The notes under the pieces: model-generated | Database searches by the model: none | What the model saw: only the letters and a program-made list of their open reading frames with translations | What the model was told of the DNA's origin: nothing | Shown here: positions 7,477-16,181 of the stretch, piece by piece | Layout: each line of letters starts with the position of its first letter | Position numbering within the stretch: the first letter of the stretch is position 1 | Assembly: GCA_029244925.1 (NCBI GenBank) | Contig: JAQWQE010000060.1 | Coordinates: forward strand, 1-45,851 | Reading direction: 5' to 3' | DNA: 45,851 nt | Origin: Gammaproteobacteria bacterium | Lineage (GTDB): Bacteria > Pseudomonadota > Gammaproteobacteria > Steroidobacterales > UBA11654 | Made by a program: the position numbers and the translations under genes

Positions 7477-8922
7477 TTATATTAAGAAATAAGGCACTAA
7501 ATAAATACCTGCCAGTGAAACAATGACAATTGCTATTAGGTTGATGACTATGCCTGCTCGCATCATTTGAGGTACTTTGATTAATTCAGAGCCAAATACA
7601 ATGGCATTGGGAGGTGTGGCAACCGGTAACATGAAGGCACAACTTGCTGCAATGGCAATTGATGCAGTGAGTAACAATGGATTAAATCCAAATTGAGTTG
7701 CAATAATTGCAACGATGGGTAAAAAAGTAGCTGTTGTTGCAAGGTTTGAAGTTAGTTCAGTTAAGAAAATGATTAAAGTTGTAAACAGAAGTACAAGTAG
7801 GAAAATACTCAAACCAGTAGGCATCGAACTCCCAATCCATGCTGCCAATCCAGAACTTTGTGCAGCGGCAGCTAAAGACAGTCCTCCACCAAATAATAAT
7901 AAAACTCCCCAAGGCACTCCAGCTTCAGCATCCTTCCATTCGAGTAGATTATTTTGATTACCGCCACCGTTGGGTGTTAAGAATAAAATCAAACCACAGA
8001 GCATTGCTATACCTGGATCAGTAAGACCTTCCAGTCCAGATATCCCATTGATTGATCCTCTAAAGATCCATAGTAGGGCTGTGCAAATGAAAATGAAAAA
8101 TACTCTTTTTTCTGAAGTTGAAATCTTTCCAAGATTGTTTCTCATAGAAAGAATTGTTTCTTGAGTTTGATGCGAAGTTTCAAAATTAACTGGAAAACTA
8201 AATCGAGTCAGGCTTAGCCAAGTCAGCGGCAAGAGAATCATACTCACAGGTAGACCCACTTTCATCCAATCTACGAATGAGATGGAGACGTTGTATTGCT
8301 CTTCCATAAAACCATTCAATGCCATATTGGGAGCAGTTCCTATTAGGGTAGCAATACCTCCTATATTAGCTGCATAAGCTATTCCTAAAAGAAGAGCCAC
8401 CTGAAAATTAGCTTTATCATCATTGCTCAGTTCTGCCATCGATTCATTGATAACAGCAATAATTGCTAGACCAATAGGTAGAAGCATGATTGTCGTTGAA
8501 GTATTCATGATCCACATGCTAAGAATGCAGGAACTTAACATAAATCCACCAATAATCGATTTACCTCTGGTGCCTGTATATTTTAAAACCGTTAATGCCA
8601 TTCTTTTGTGTAAGTTGCATTTCTGTATGGCTATGGATAAGAAAAATCCACCGAGGAAGAGAAAAATATTTTTATTGGCGTAAGGTGCTGCCGTTGCCTC
8701 AATACTAGAGACTCCTAGCAATGGAAAAAACACAAGTGGAATTAAAGCCGTTATAGCAATGGGGACTGCTTCTGTTGCCCACCAGATCCCCATCCAAACA
8801 AAGACAGCTGCTGCTCTTTTTGCCTCGATTGGTAGTGATTCACTGCCAGGGAGGAGGAGAATAATAATTGCAGCTATTAACCCAAGTATAAAGCCAACTT
8901 TTGATTTCTTTTTATCTGACAT
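7477..8922 (-). CDS. DASS/SLC13-family Na+:anion symporter
   Basis: A 481-residue inner-membrane carrier of the divalent anion:Na+ symporter family. The two repeat signatures are recognisable: SMWIMNTSTTIMLLPIG in the first half and LTSNLATTATFLPI in the second, corresponding to the Ser-Asn-Thr tips that bind sodium and substrate carboxylate in VcINDY. The first tip is M-N-T and the second S-N-L, so both differ from canonical SNT. The end carries ATPPNAIVFGSELI. The start has AAGG five bases upstream. It sits 36 bases after the LysR gene and probably takes up a dicarboxylate, sulfate or related anion. Confidence 0.9.
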   Translation of the reverse strand: MSDKKKSKVGFILGLIAAIIILLLPGSESLPIEAKRAAAVFVWMGIWWATEAVPIAITALIPLVFFPLLGVSSIEATAAPYANKNIFLFLGGFFLSIAIQKCNLHKRMALTVLKYTGTRGKSIIGGFMLSSCILSMWIMNTSTTIMLLPIGLAIIAVINESMAELSNDDKANFQVALLLGIAYAANIGGIATLIGTAPNMALNGFMEEQYNVSISFVDWMKVGLPVSMILLPLTWLSLTRFSFPVNFETSHQTQETILSMRNNLGKISTSEKRVFFIFICTALLWIFRGSINGISGLEGLTDPGIAMLCGLILFLTPNGGGNQNNLLEWKDAEAGVPWGVLLLFGGGLSLAAAAQSSGLAAWIGSSMPTGLSIFLLVLLFTTLIIFLTELTSNLATTATFLPIVAIIATQFGFNPLLLTASIAIAASCAFMLPVATPPNAIVFGSELIKVPQMMRAGIVINLIAIVIVSLAGIYLVPYFLI

Positions 8923-8958
8923 TGAACCTTATGCTATAAAAAAATGAATTTTAGGATA

Positions 8959-9816
8959 CTACACCTCATAATTGAAATCTGATAAGAATTCCATGAATTT
9001 TTTTGTGGCTATTGCAAAAGGTCTTTCTTTTAAATACATCAAGCCTATCGTAAATTCTAATTTGGGTATGAGAGGCTTAATACTGGATCCTCTAAATTGA
9101 CTTACTTTAGCAGTAAACTCATCCAATATGGTATAGCCAGAACCATTATTTACAATCGCTGCAGCCATCTGGTAGTTATCCGAAGTAATGGTTGATTGTA
9201 AGTTAATATTATTTTTCTCAATATATTTTTCAATCTTTTTACCCAATGGACTTCTGGAGCTGAGTTTGATAAATGGAAGGGGTGCATCATTCTTTGTCTT
9301 ATTATTTGGTTCAAGTATTACAAATTTACCACTGGTTAAACCCATCAAACCTATTTCTTCATCCTCTTGATGATCTTGGGCTATCGCTATATCTAATGAG
9401 GTGTCTTTGATTTTATTTTTTAAGTCTAAATAATGAAGTGACGAAATTTCAAAACTTACATTGGGATTATTTTTTTTAAAACCAGCAATAGCTTTAGGTA
9501 AAAAATCAATGCCAAGAGAAGGGGTGCATGACACCCTTAATTTATCCATGGGAAATTCAGTTAGACTTTCTGATATCTGATTGATATCTGTTAATACTTC
9601 TTCCATAATAGCGGTGTGTTTGAAAAGAATATTCGCTTCAGGAGTGGGAACTAGCTTCATACGAATTCTCTCAAAAAGACGGAATCCAAGTTGTTGTTCC
9701 GCATGAGCGAGAACTTTACTCACAGAAGGTTGAGATACATTTAAAAGTTTTGCTGCAGATGTTACTGATCCTGTCTTATAAACGTTATTAAAAACCTCAA
9801 TATGCCTTGTTCTCAT
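8959..9816 (-). CDS. LysR-family transcriptional regulator
   Basis: A 285-residue LTTR. The N-terminal winged helix-turn-helix is clear (TGSVTSAAKLLNVSQPSVSK, about residues 15-34, then LGFRLFERI). The rest is the two-lobed effector domain. It is divergent from the large TonB-dependent receptor across a 139-bp gap and in front of the DASS symporter on its own strand. The classical LysR arrangement predicts control of the divergent gene and itself from the shared intergenic region, with a small organic anion as effector. The target set and effector are inferred from position only. Confidence 0.92.
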   Translation of the reverse strand: MRTRHIEVFNNVYKTGSVTSAAKLLNVSQPSVSKVLAHAEQQLGFRLFERIRMKLVPTPEANILFKHTAIMEEVLTDINQISESLTEFPMDKLRVSCTPSLGIDFLPKAIAGFKKNNPNVSFEISSLHYLDLKNKIKDTSLDIAIAQDHQEDEEIGLMGLTSGKFVILEPNNKTKNDAPLPFIKLSSRSPLGKKIEKYIEKNNINLQSTITSDNYQMAAAIVNNGSGYTILDEFTAKVSQFRGSSIKPLIPKLEFTIGLMYLKERPFAIATKKFMEFLSDFNYEV

Positions 9817-9838
9817 GATTTACTCCATAGATAGTGTT

Positions 9839-9870
9839 TATAACATACTATAACATTAAGTTATAACTTA
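9839..9870. promoter_or_regulatory. Candidate LysR operator: TATAAC repeats and 14-bp palindrome
   Basis: TATAACAT occurs at 9839-9846 and again at 9849-9856, exactly 10 bp apart, and TATAAC recurs at 9862. The third copy lies inside a perfect palindrome, TAAGTTATAACTTA, at 9857-9870, which fits the T-N11-A-like dyads bound by LysR proteins. It is centred between the divergent LysR and TonB-receptor genes. Confidence 0.5.
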
Positions 9871-9915
9871 TGATAAAAGAAGAATAGTCTAGTTAAGTCA
9901 GTTTTAGAGGTTATA

Positions 9916-9924
9916 TGCTATATT
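9916..9924 (+). promoter_or_regulatory. Possible extended -10 element for the TonB-dependent receptor
   Basis: TGCTATATT gives a TGn-TATATT extended -10 about 30 bases before the ATG at 9956. No good -35 is visible, which is compatible with an activator-dependent promoter. GGGGA about 6 bases before the ATG is the likely ribosome site. Confidence 0.35.
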
Positions 9925-9955
9925 TAAAGTCTAATAACTTATATCGGGGAATATA

Positions 9956-12900
9956 ATGAATCGAGTAAATAAGAAATTTGTAGCTTTAATGGCTTTAATT
10001 TTATTTTCAGCTCAAGGGATATTGGCTCAAGAAGACGCTTCTCAGCAAGTTGAAGAAATAACTGTCACAGGCTCACAAATCAAAGGTGCAAAGATTTCTG
10101 GAGCTCTTCCAGTCTCTGTTATCAGGATAGAAGACATTGAAGGTTTGGGCGTGGACTCTGGCGAGGAGTTGCTAGAGAATATTGCTGAGAATGGCATGAA
10201 TCTTTTTAATGAGTCTGAGAATGCATCGGGCGGTGTTAATTCAGCTCGAGGTGATATGGGTGCTTATAACTTAAGAAATATGGGCACAGGAAATACCTTG
10301 ACTCTCCTCAATGGAAGAAGATTGGTTAATTCTCCTGGTTATCAGACTGAATTAATTGGTGGTGATTATGTTCCTGCTATGACTGTCAATTCAAACTTAG
10401 TGCCTGTTTGGGGCATTGATAGAATGGAGATTCTTCGTGATGGTGCTTCTGCTATTTATGGTGCTGATGCTGTTGCTGGTGTTGTTAATAATGTATTGCA
10501 AAAAGATTATGAGGGATTTCAGTTTAGAACTAAGTTCGGCTGGTTTGATAATTTTGATGCTGAAGACAAAACTTTTACTGGTAAATTTGGTAAAAACTTT
10601 AACGATGGTGCAACCAATGTTAGCGTTTTCTTTGATCACTACGATCGAGAGCCAATCAATGCACAAGAAGATCCAAGATGGGGTAATTCTGATCACAGAC
10701 AATGGACAACTTGTGACTTAGCTGATGGTACAGATCCAGAAGGAAGATGTCTTCCAAAGGGCTCACCTTGGGCAAATTCAAGTTCGTTTAGAAACACTAG
10801 TGCGAATAATTTTTATGGACAATTTGATATGGTTTCGTCCAGTGAACATGGAAGTAGTAATGCTTATAATCATGTCTTTACAGATTCTAATGGTGAGTTT
10901 GAAGTATTTCCTTTAGGGGATTCTCGTTGTAGTAATAGATCCAGCCAAGGTGGTGAAGTATTTGATACAGGATATGGTACATGTATAGCTCAAGATGGTA
11001 ATGGAACAGAACGATACAATCTTTGGGGATTGACTGATGCAAGATCTGATTTGCAAAGAAGTAATGTCTTTGTCTATATCAACCATGATTTAGGCAATGG
11101 AATAGAATCCTTTACAGAAGCAAGTTTTTATACATCCGATTATAAAATTACTAGGCATCCCTCCGCTCCATTCTCTTCAGTCAAACACAGAGTAGGACCA
11201 GACAATTATTGGCTTAACCAAATGAAATTAGCAGATGGAACAGCACTATTTGCTGGTAAACAACTTTATGTTGATAACTATCGATTCGCAGAAAAAATGA
11301 GAAGGGTTGAAGTTGAGAAAAAGACTTATCGATTATTGCAAGGTTTTAGAGGTAGTTTTGATGAATGGGATTGGGAAGGAGCCTTCCTTACCTCAAAAGC
11401 GACTACCGATGATATAACTAAAGATAGAATCTCTAATAGTCTTTTGAAAGAGGCACTTATGGACTCAACTCCAGCTGCTTATAATCCTTTTTCTGCTGGT
11501 GTTGACTCGAATATTGAAAGAACTCTTATTGATGTTTATAGGATAGGTGAAAGTGAACTGACCATGCTTGATTTTAAAGTGGCCAATAATGAAGTAATGG
11601 AGCTACCAGCAGGACCACTTGGGATGATGTTTGGTTTTGAGTACAGACATGAAACCGTTTTAGATGATCGTGATCCAAGATTGGATGGCACAATAAATTA
11701 TATTGATTATGAGAGCGATACTTACCCAGAAGTTTCAGATGTTGTAAACTCAAGTCCAACCGGCGATGTTTCTGGCAAACGTAATGCTATGTCTTTGTTT
11801 GCAGAAGCTCAGCTTCCTCTAGCTGAAAATGTGAATGCCCAATTTGCAATGCGTTATGAAGATTTATCCGATGTGGATAGAGCACTCGTTGGCAAAATTG
11901 CCATAGGTTGGGAGATCACCGATGGTATTTTATTTAGGGCCTCAGCTTCTACAGCTTTTAGAGCTCCGAATATTATTCAGATCAACGAAAAAATTGTTGT
12001 TAGATCTGGCACGCGGAATGATTATGCTATGTATCGAGTCGAGCAGTTGAATGGTTTGGATAAGGATGATCTTAATTCAAGACTCTCCATGCAAAGGCAA
12101 GCAACAGGAGCTAATAACTTAGTCTCTGAAGAATCTGAAAATACCTCTATTGGTTTTGTTTTTTCTCCCCCACAAGTGGATGATTTAACTATCACAGCTG
12201 ATTATTGGTCTATAGAAAAAGAAAATACCATTGGTCTCTTTGGTAGAGATAATCATACTGTTGAGGATATGTCTCTTCGTTTTGCTAATGGCACTAATAA
12301 CTGCGATAGTTTTGTAGGTAATCCAGCTGTTGTAAGAGACGCTCCAGATCCCGATGAAGCGGCTTATTTTGCCGCAGCAGGAGTCTGTGCTTTTGGTAAT
12401 GTAAAACACGTTGAGGATAACTACCTGAATCTGGCAACCAGAACGATTGAAGGTTTTGATGTCGGCGTTTATTACAATGTTGATACCGGTTTTGGTGATA
12501 TTGGAATTCGCTATATTGGAAGCTTTATAGATAAATTTGAACAGATTCCAGGCGGAGCTTTCCAAGCTTTAGCTCAGCAGCAAGCAGCAGGACAAATACC
12601 TGCTGATATTCCACTGAGTGGTTTTGGTGATTTACTTCTAAAGGACGGTAATTATGACAATAAACATTCTTTAAGAGTCTCCTGGAGAAAAGGACCTTAT
12701 GGAGCTACATTGACTGCTCTTCGTAAAGGTGAATTTTATCAAAATAGCTTGACCTTAAGCGATGGAACTAGATTTATGATTGACTCAATGACAACTATGG
12801 ATATGAATCTTAGTTATCGTTTTGATATATCCGATTATAATTCTAGACTTACATTAGCTGTTAAAAATCTTGCCGATGAGAGAGCGCCTTTAGCCGATCG

Positions 12901-12976
12901 GTATTATGGATATTTTGCGGATGCTCATCAAGATTTAGGTAGAAATTACTACCTTGATTTTAGAGTCAGCTTCTAA
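9956..12976 (+). CDS. TonB-dependent outer-membrane receptor
   Basis: A 1006-residue protein with signal peptide (cleavage near GILAQ-ED), a TonB box-like EEITVTGSQI, a plug domain (LNGRRLVNSPGY, MEILRDGASAIYGADAVAGVVN) and a long beta-barrel ending in the aromatic YYLDFRVSF that beta-barrel assembly requires. It imports a scarce or bulky substrate through the outer membrane using TonB energy. The plug style matches the large receptors of marine oligotrophs rather than classical siderophore receptors. Divergence from a LysR regulator and linkage to a DASS carrier suggest an anionic organic substrate; gamma-glutamyltransferase downstream is separated by a terminator. The substrate is not determinable here. 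Confidence 0.95.
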   Translation: MNRVNKKFVALMALILFSAQGILAQEDASQQVEEITVTGSQIKGAKISGALPVSVIRIEDIEGLGVDSGEELLENIAENGMNLFNESENASGGVNSARGDMGAYNLRNMGTGNTLTLLNGRRLVNSPGYQTELIGGDYVPAMTVNSNLVPVWGIDRMEILRDGASAIYGADAVAGVVNNVLQKDYEGFQFRTKFGWFDNFDAEDKTFTGKFGKNFNDGATNVSVFFDHYDREPINAQEDPRWGNSDHRQWTTCDLADGTDPEGRCLPKGSPWANSSSFRNTSANNFYGQFDMVSSSEHGSSNAYNHVFTDSNGEFEVFPLGDSRCSNRSSQGGEVFDTGYGTCIAQDGNGTERYNLWGLTDARSDLQRSNVFVYINHDLGNGIESFTEASFYTSDYKITRHPSAPFSSVKHRVGPDNYWLNQMKLADGTALFAGKQLYVDNYRFAEKMRRVEVEKKTYRLLQGFRGSFDEWDWEGAFLTSKATTDDITKDRISNSLLKEALMDSTPAAYNPFSAGVDSNIERTLIDVYRIGESELTMLDFKVANNEVMELPAGPLGMMFGFEYRHETVLDDRDPRLDGTINYIDYESDTYPEVSDVVNSSPTGDVSGKRNAMSLFAEAQLPLAENVNAQFAMRYEDLSDVDRALVGKIAIGWEITDGILFRASASTAFRAPNIIQINEKIVVRSGTRNDYAMYRVEQLNGLDKDDLNSRLSMQRQATGANNLVSEESENTSIGFVFSPPQVDDLTITADYWSIEKENTIGLFGRDNHTVEDMSLRFANGTNNCDSFVGNPAVVRDAPDPDEAAYFAAAGVCAFGNVKHVEDNYLNLATRTIEGFDVGVYYNVDTGFGDIGIRYIGSFIDKFEQIPGGAFQALAQQQAAGQIPADIPLSGFGDLLLKDGNYDNKHSLRVSWRKGPYGATLTALRKGEFYQNSLTLSDGTRFMIDSMTTMDMNLSYRFDISDYNSRLTLAVKNLADERAPLADRYYGYFADAHQDLGRNYYLDFRVSF

Positions 12977-12992
12977 GAAGTACCTGACAGAT

Positions 12993-13020
12993 AAAAAGGG
13001 AGCCTTGGCTCCCTTTTTTT
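12993..13020 (+). terminator. Rho-independent terminator after the TonB receptor
   Basis: AAAAAGGGAGCC, a TT loop and GGCTCCCTTTTT form a 12-bp perfect stem ending in a run of seven T, 16 bases after the receptor stop codon. This is a strong intrinsic terminator. Confidence 0.9.
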
Positions 13021-13114
13021 ATAAGGGTGGTGGAGTCGTACTTTACTTAAAGCCAATTATGATTTAGCTATCTATAAAGTTACACTAAATAATACAATTC
13101 TTACTTATAAAACA

Positions 13115-14827
13115 ATGTTCAAATATCTATTAATTCTTTTACTGCCATTGAATGCTTTTAGCCAACAAAGCTATATCGATTATCAGTCTCCTTATCATCC
13201 AATTATCAATACCAGAGGAATGGTAGCCTCTCAAAATATTGAATCGTCTAATATTGGTTTAGAAATTTTAAATAAAGGTGGCAATGCTATTGATGCTGCT
13301 GTGGCTGTTGGATTCTCTTTGAATATTACTCTTCCAAGAGCAGGAGCTCTTGGTGGAGGGGGTTTTATGCTTGTCTATATTAAAGAAAGAGAAGAGTTAT
13401 TTGCCATTGATTATAGAAGTCAATCTTCCTTAAATGCAGATCTTAAAAGTGTATTTAAAGTTGATTTACCAGAGGACTATGAGAGAGCAAACTTTGAAAC
13501 AGTTAAATACGGTTACAAGGCTTCTAATATTCCAGGAACGGTTTCAGGTTTACTTAAAGTGCATAAGGAATTTGGTAAGCTACCTCTTTCCGAGATTCTA
13601 AAACCTGTCATCAATCAAGCGAGAGAAGGTATTTTAGTTTCTTATGATTTAGAGAAGTCTATTGGTAGCACACCACAATTATTGAATGATTTAGAATCAA
13701 AAAGTATATATTTTATGAACGATGAGCCATTAAAAGAAGGCTCCATCATGAAAAGGCCTGATTTGGCTAAAACAATGCAATTAATTTCTGATAATGGTTT
13801 GGATGGTTTTTATAAAGGACCTATAGCACAAAAGTTTGAAGAGGCAATGAGCTTGAATAATGGATTCATAGATGCCAATGATATGAAAAACTACGAAGCA
13901 AGATTCACTGATCCAATTGGTATTAACTATCGAGACAATAAAGTTTTTACACATGGACCGCCCTCAGGCGGTGGACTGGTTCTATTGACAGCACTAAGCT
14001 TGCTTGAGGTGTATGATTTAAAGAAGTATAAAAGTAATTCAACTAAAACTTACCATTTATTGGCTGAAGTCTTAAGAAGAGGGCATAACAATCGATCGCA
14101 TCAGATTGGTGATCCATCCTTTTATAATGTTCCTATGAAAAAATTACTTTCAAAACAAAGAATCAAACAACTATTCAATGGCATGAACCTCAATAAAGCC
14201 ACTTCAGCATCCAAGGTGAAGCCACTAAGAGTAAGAGAGGAAGGCAAAGATACAACTCATTATTCCATCATTGATGAAGATGGTAATGCGGTTTCAAACA
14301 CTTTTACATTGGGGTATTCATTTGGATCAGGAGTCACTATACCAGGCACTGGTATTTTGATGAATAATCAAATGAATAATTTTGCTTATCGTTATGGCGA
14401 TCAATCAATAAAAGGAAGAGCAGCCAGTCCTGGCAATCAATTTAAACCCGGTAAAAGACCTATGAGTACCATGGCTCCAACGATGGTCTTTGATAAACAA
14501 GCTCAGTTGACATTAATTACGGGATCACCGGGAGGCTCATTTATTCCGGATGCCATACTTAGGGTGGTCACTGGAGTTATAGATTTTGGTTTGAATATTG
14601 GAGAAGCAACGATGTTGCCAAGATTACATAAAGATTGGCCTTATGCTGAATTGGAGTATGAGTCAACAATCAGCTCCGATATTCTCAATGATCTTAAAAA
14701 AATGGGACATAAAGTTGAAGCTTCAAAAACAATGGGGAGCACTCAAAGTATTCATATAAAAAATAATATAAACTATGGATTCTCTGATCTTAGAAGACCA
14801 AATTCAGGAGTGGCTAAACAACAGTGA
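13115..14827 (+). CDS. ggt: Gamma-glutamyltransferase (periplasmic, autoprocessing)
   Basis: A 570-residue precursor with signal peptide (MFKYLLILLLPLNAFSQQ). The large-subunit start has GGNAIDAAVAVGFSLN and GALGGGGFMLV. The autocatalytic cleavage site is D379-T380, with T380 the nucleophile of the TTHYS motif, followed by GNAVSNTFTLGYSFGSG and the PMSTMAPTMV region of the small subunit. It hydrolyses gamma-glutamyl bonds of glutathione and similar peptides in the periplasm, releasing glutamate. The next gene, 28 bases away, is a glutamate/dicarboxylate symporter, a logical partner. No strong ribosome site precedes ATG 13115. Confidence 0.93.
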   Translation: MFKYLLILLLPLNAFSQQSYIDYQSPYHPIINTRGMVASQNIESSNIGLEILNKGGNAIDAAVAVGFSLNITLPRAGALGGGGFMLVYIKEREELFAIDYRSQSSLNADLKSVFKVDLPEDYERANFETVKYGYKASNIPGTVSGLLKVHKEFGKLPLSEILKPVINQAREGILVSYDLEKSIGSTPQLLNDLESKSIYFMNDEPLKEGSIMKRPDLAKTMQLISDNGLDGFYKGPIAQKFEEAMSLNNGFIDANDMKNYEARFTDPIGINYRDNKVFTHGPPSGGGLVLLTALSLLEVYDLKKYKSNSTKTYHLLAEVLRRGHNNRSHQIGDPSFYNVPMKKLLSKQRIKQLFNGMNLNKATSASKVKPLRVREEGKDTTHYSIIDEDGNAVSNTFTLGYSFGSGVTIPGTGILMNNQMNNFAYRYGDQSIKGRAASPGNQFKPGKRPMSTMAPTMVFDKQAQLTLITGSPGGSFIPDAILRVVTGVIDFGLNIGEATMLPRLHKDWPYAELEYESTISSDILNDLKKMGHKVEASKTMGSTQSIHIKNNINYGFSDLRRPNSGVAKQQ

Positions 14828-14855
14828 GTAATTTTATAAAGTAAGTGGTAAACAT

Positions 14856-16163
14856 ATGATTCAAATGAAAATAGTCTATTGGTTGGTTTTAATCTCAACT
14901 TTCTTGGGTATTTATTATCTAGGATCAAAAACAGATTTAAAGCTCTGGGGTAGGGTTATTATAGCCCTTGCTTTAGGAATCATTATTGGATTTATTTTTG
15001 GTGATCTTGCCGAAACCTCAAAATGGATAGGAGATTTATTTGTAAGACTCATTAGAATGCTAGTAGTTCCATTGATATTCACCTCTTTAGTTTCAGGTGT
15101 GGTGGCAATGGGCGATCCAAAAAAACTAGGATCCATTGGAATAAAATCAATCGGTCTTTATTTAATAACCACTTTGTTTGCCATTATTATTGGTTTAATA
15201 CTGGGAACCATCTTTAAGCCTGGTAACGGCATAGACCTTACTGGTGTGGATCCGTTCACATCAGGCGTTGCCTCAATGAGCGTTGCTGAAAGATTGTTTG
15301 GCATTATACCCATGAACCCTTTTTCATCTCTTGCTAATGGAGAAGTTTTACCAATCATCTTTTTTTCAATTCTTCTTGGAATAGGAATTATTATGGGTGG
15401 CGATAAAACCAAGTCTTTAGGTAATTTTTTCTCAGCTGCTGCAGAAGCAGTATTAAAAATTGCTCATATGGTTATGCAAGTGGCTCCTTATGGTGTTTTA
15501 AGCTTGGTCGCATGGGTCTCAGGAACAATGGGTTTGGCCGCGTTACAGAATTTACTTGTTCTTACAGTCATTCTCTATATGGGTTGCCTGTTTCATATGA
15601 TATTTGTGTACGGTGGTTTGATTAGGATTTTTGCTAAATTGCCATTAAAAAACTTCTTTAGAGGAATACTTGATGCACAAGCCGTGGCGTATTCAACTTC
15701 CTCTAGTTCTGCAACTTTGCCAGTTACATTGCAATGCGTGCAAGAGAATCTCGGTGTAAAGAAAACCGTTGCTTCATCGGTTTTGCCACTAGGTGCGACA
15801 ATTAATATGGATGGAACGGCTCTTTACTTAGGCATCGTTGCTTTATTTGCGGCACAAATATTTGGCATCGATTTGAGCTTTACGGATTATTTATTAATTG
15901 CCATGACAGCAACATTAACCTCAATTGGCACAGCTGGAATTCCCTCAGCTTCTTTATTTTTATTGGCGACTGTTTTATCTGTTATTGGTGTCAGTGATGA
16001 GCAGACGGCTTTAATTGTAGGCTTTGTATTGCCTTTTGATAGGATTTTAGATATGGCAAGAACTGCTGTTAATATTACAGGCGATGCCACTGTCTCAGTT
16101 CTGGTGGCTAAGTCTGAGAATGAAATAGATGAGGATGTTTTTCGTGAGAATGCTGTACTATAA
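14856..16163 (+). CDS. Dicarboxylate/amino acid:cation symporter (DAACS, GltP-like)
   Basis: A 435-residue inner-membrane carrier with eight membrane segments and two re-entrant hairpins. AYSTSSSSATLPVT is the serine-rich hairpin 1 motif, and INMDGTALYLG is the conserved NMDGT cation/substrate motif. IGTAGIPSASLFLLA marks hairpin 2. It takes up glutamate, aspartate or C4-dicarboxylates with H+ or Na+. Placed directly after gamma-glutamyltransferase, glutamate is the favoured substrate. An alternative start is ATG 14865. Confidence 0.92.
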   Translation: MIQMKIVYWLVLISTFLGIYYLGSKTDLKLWGRVIIALALGIIIGFIFGDLAETSKWIGDLFVRLIRMLVVPLIFTSLVSGVVAMGDPKKLGSIGIKSIGLYLITTLFAIIIGLILGTIFKPGNGIDLTGVDPFTSGVASMSVAERLFGIIPMNPFSSLANGEVLPIIFFSILLGIGIIMGGDKTKSLGNFFSAAAEAVLKIAHMVMQVAPYGVLSLVAWVSGTMGLAALQNLLVLTVILYMGCLFHMIFVYGGLIRIFAKLPLKNFFRGILDAQAVAYSTSSSSATLPVTLQCVQENLGVKKTVASSVLPLGATINMDGTALYLGIVALFAAQIFGIDLSFTDYLLIAMTATLTSIGTAGIPSASLFLLATVLSVIGVSDEQTALIVGFVLPFDRILDMARTAVNITGDATVSVLVAKSENEIDEDVFRENAVL

Positions 16164-16181
16164 AAGTTCTAAGATACAGAA

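Noticed and set aside
10397-10702. Antisense ORFs within the TonB receptor, transporter and other long genes
   Set aside because: They lie wholly inside well-supported genes on the other strand or frame, and lack ribosome sites and recognisable motifs.
9956-13114. TonB receptor and gamma-glutamyltransferase as one operon
   Set aside because: A strong intrinsic terminator at 12993-13020 separates them.
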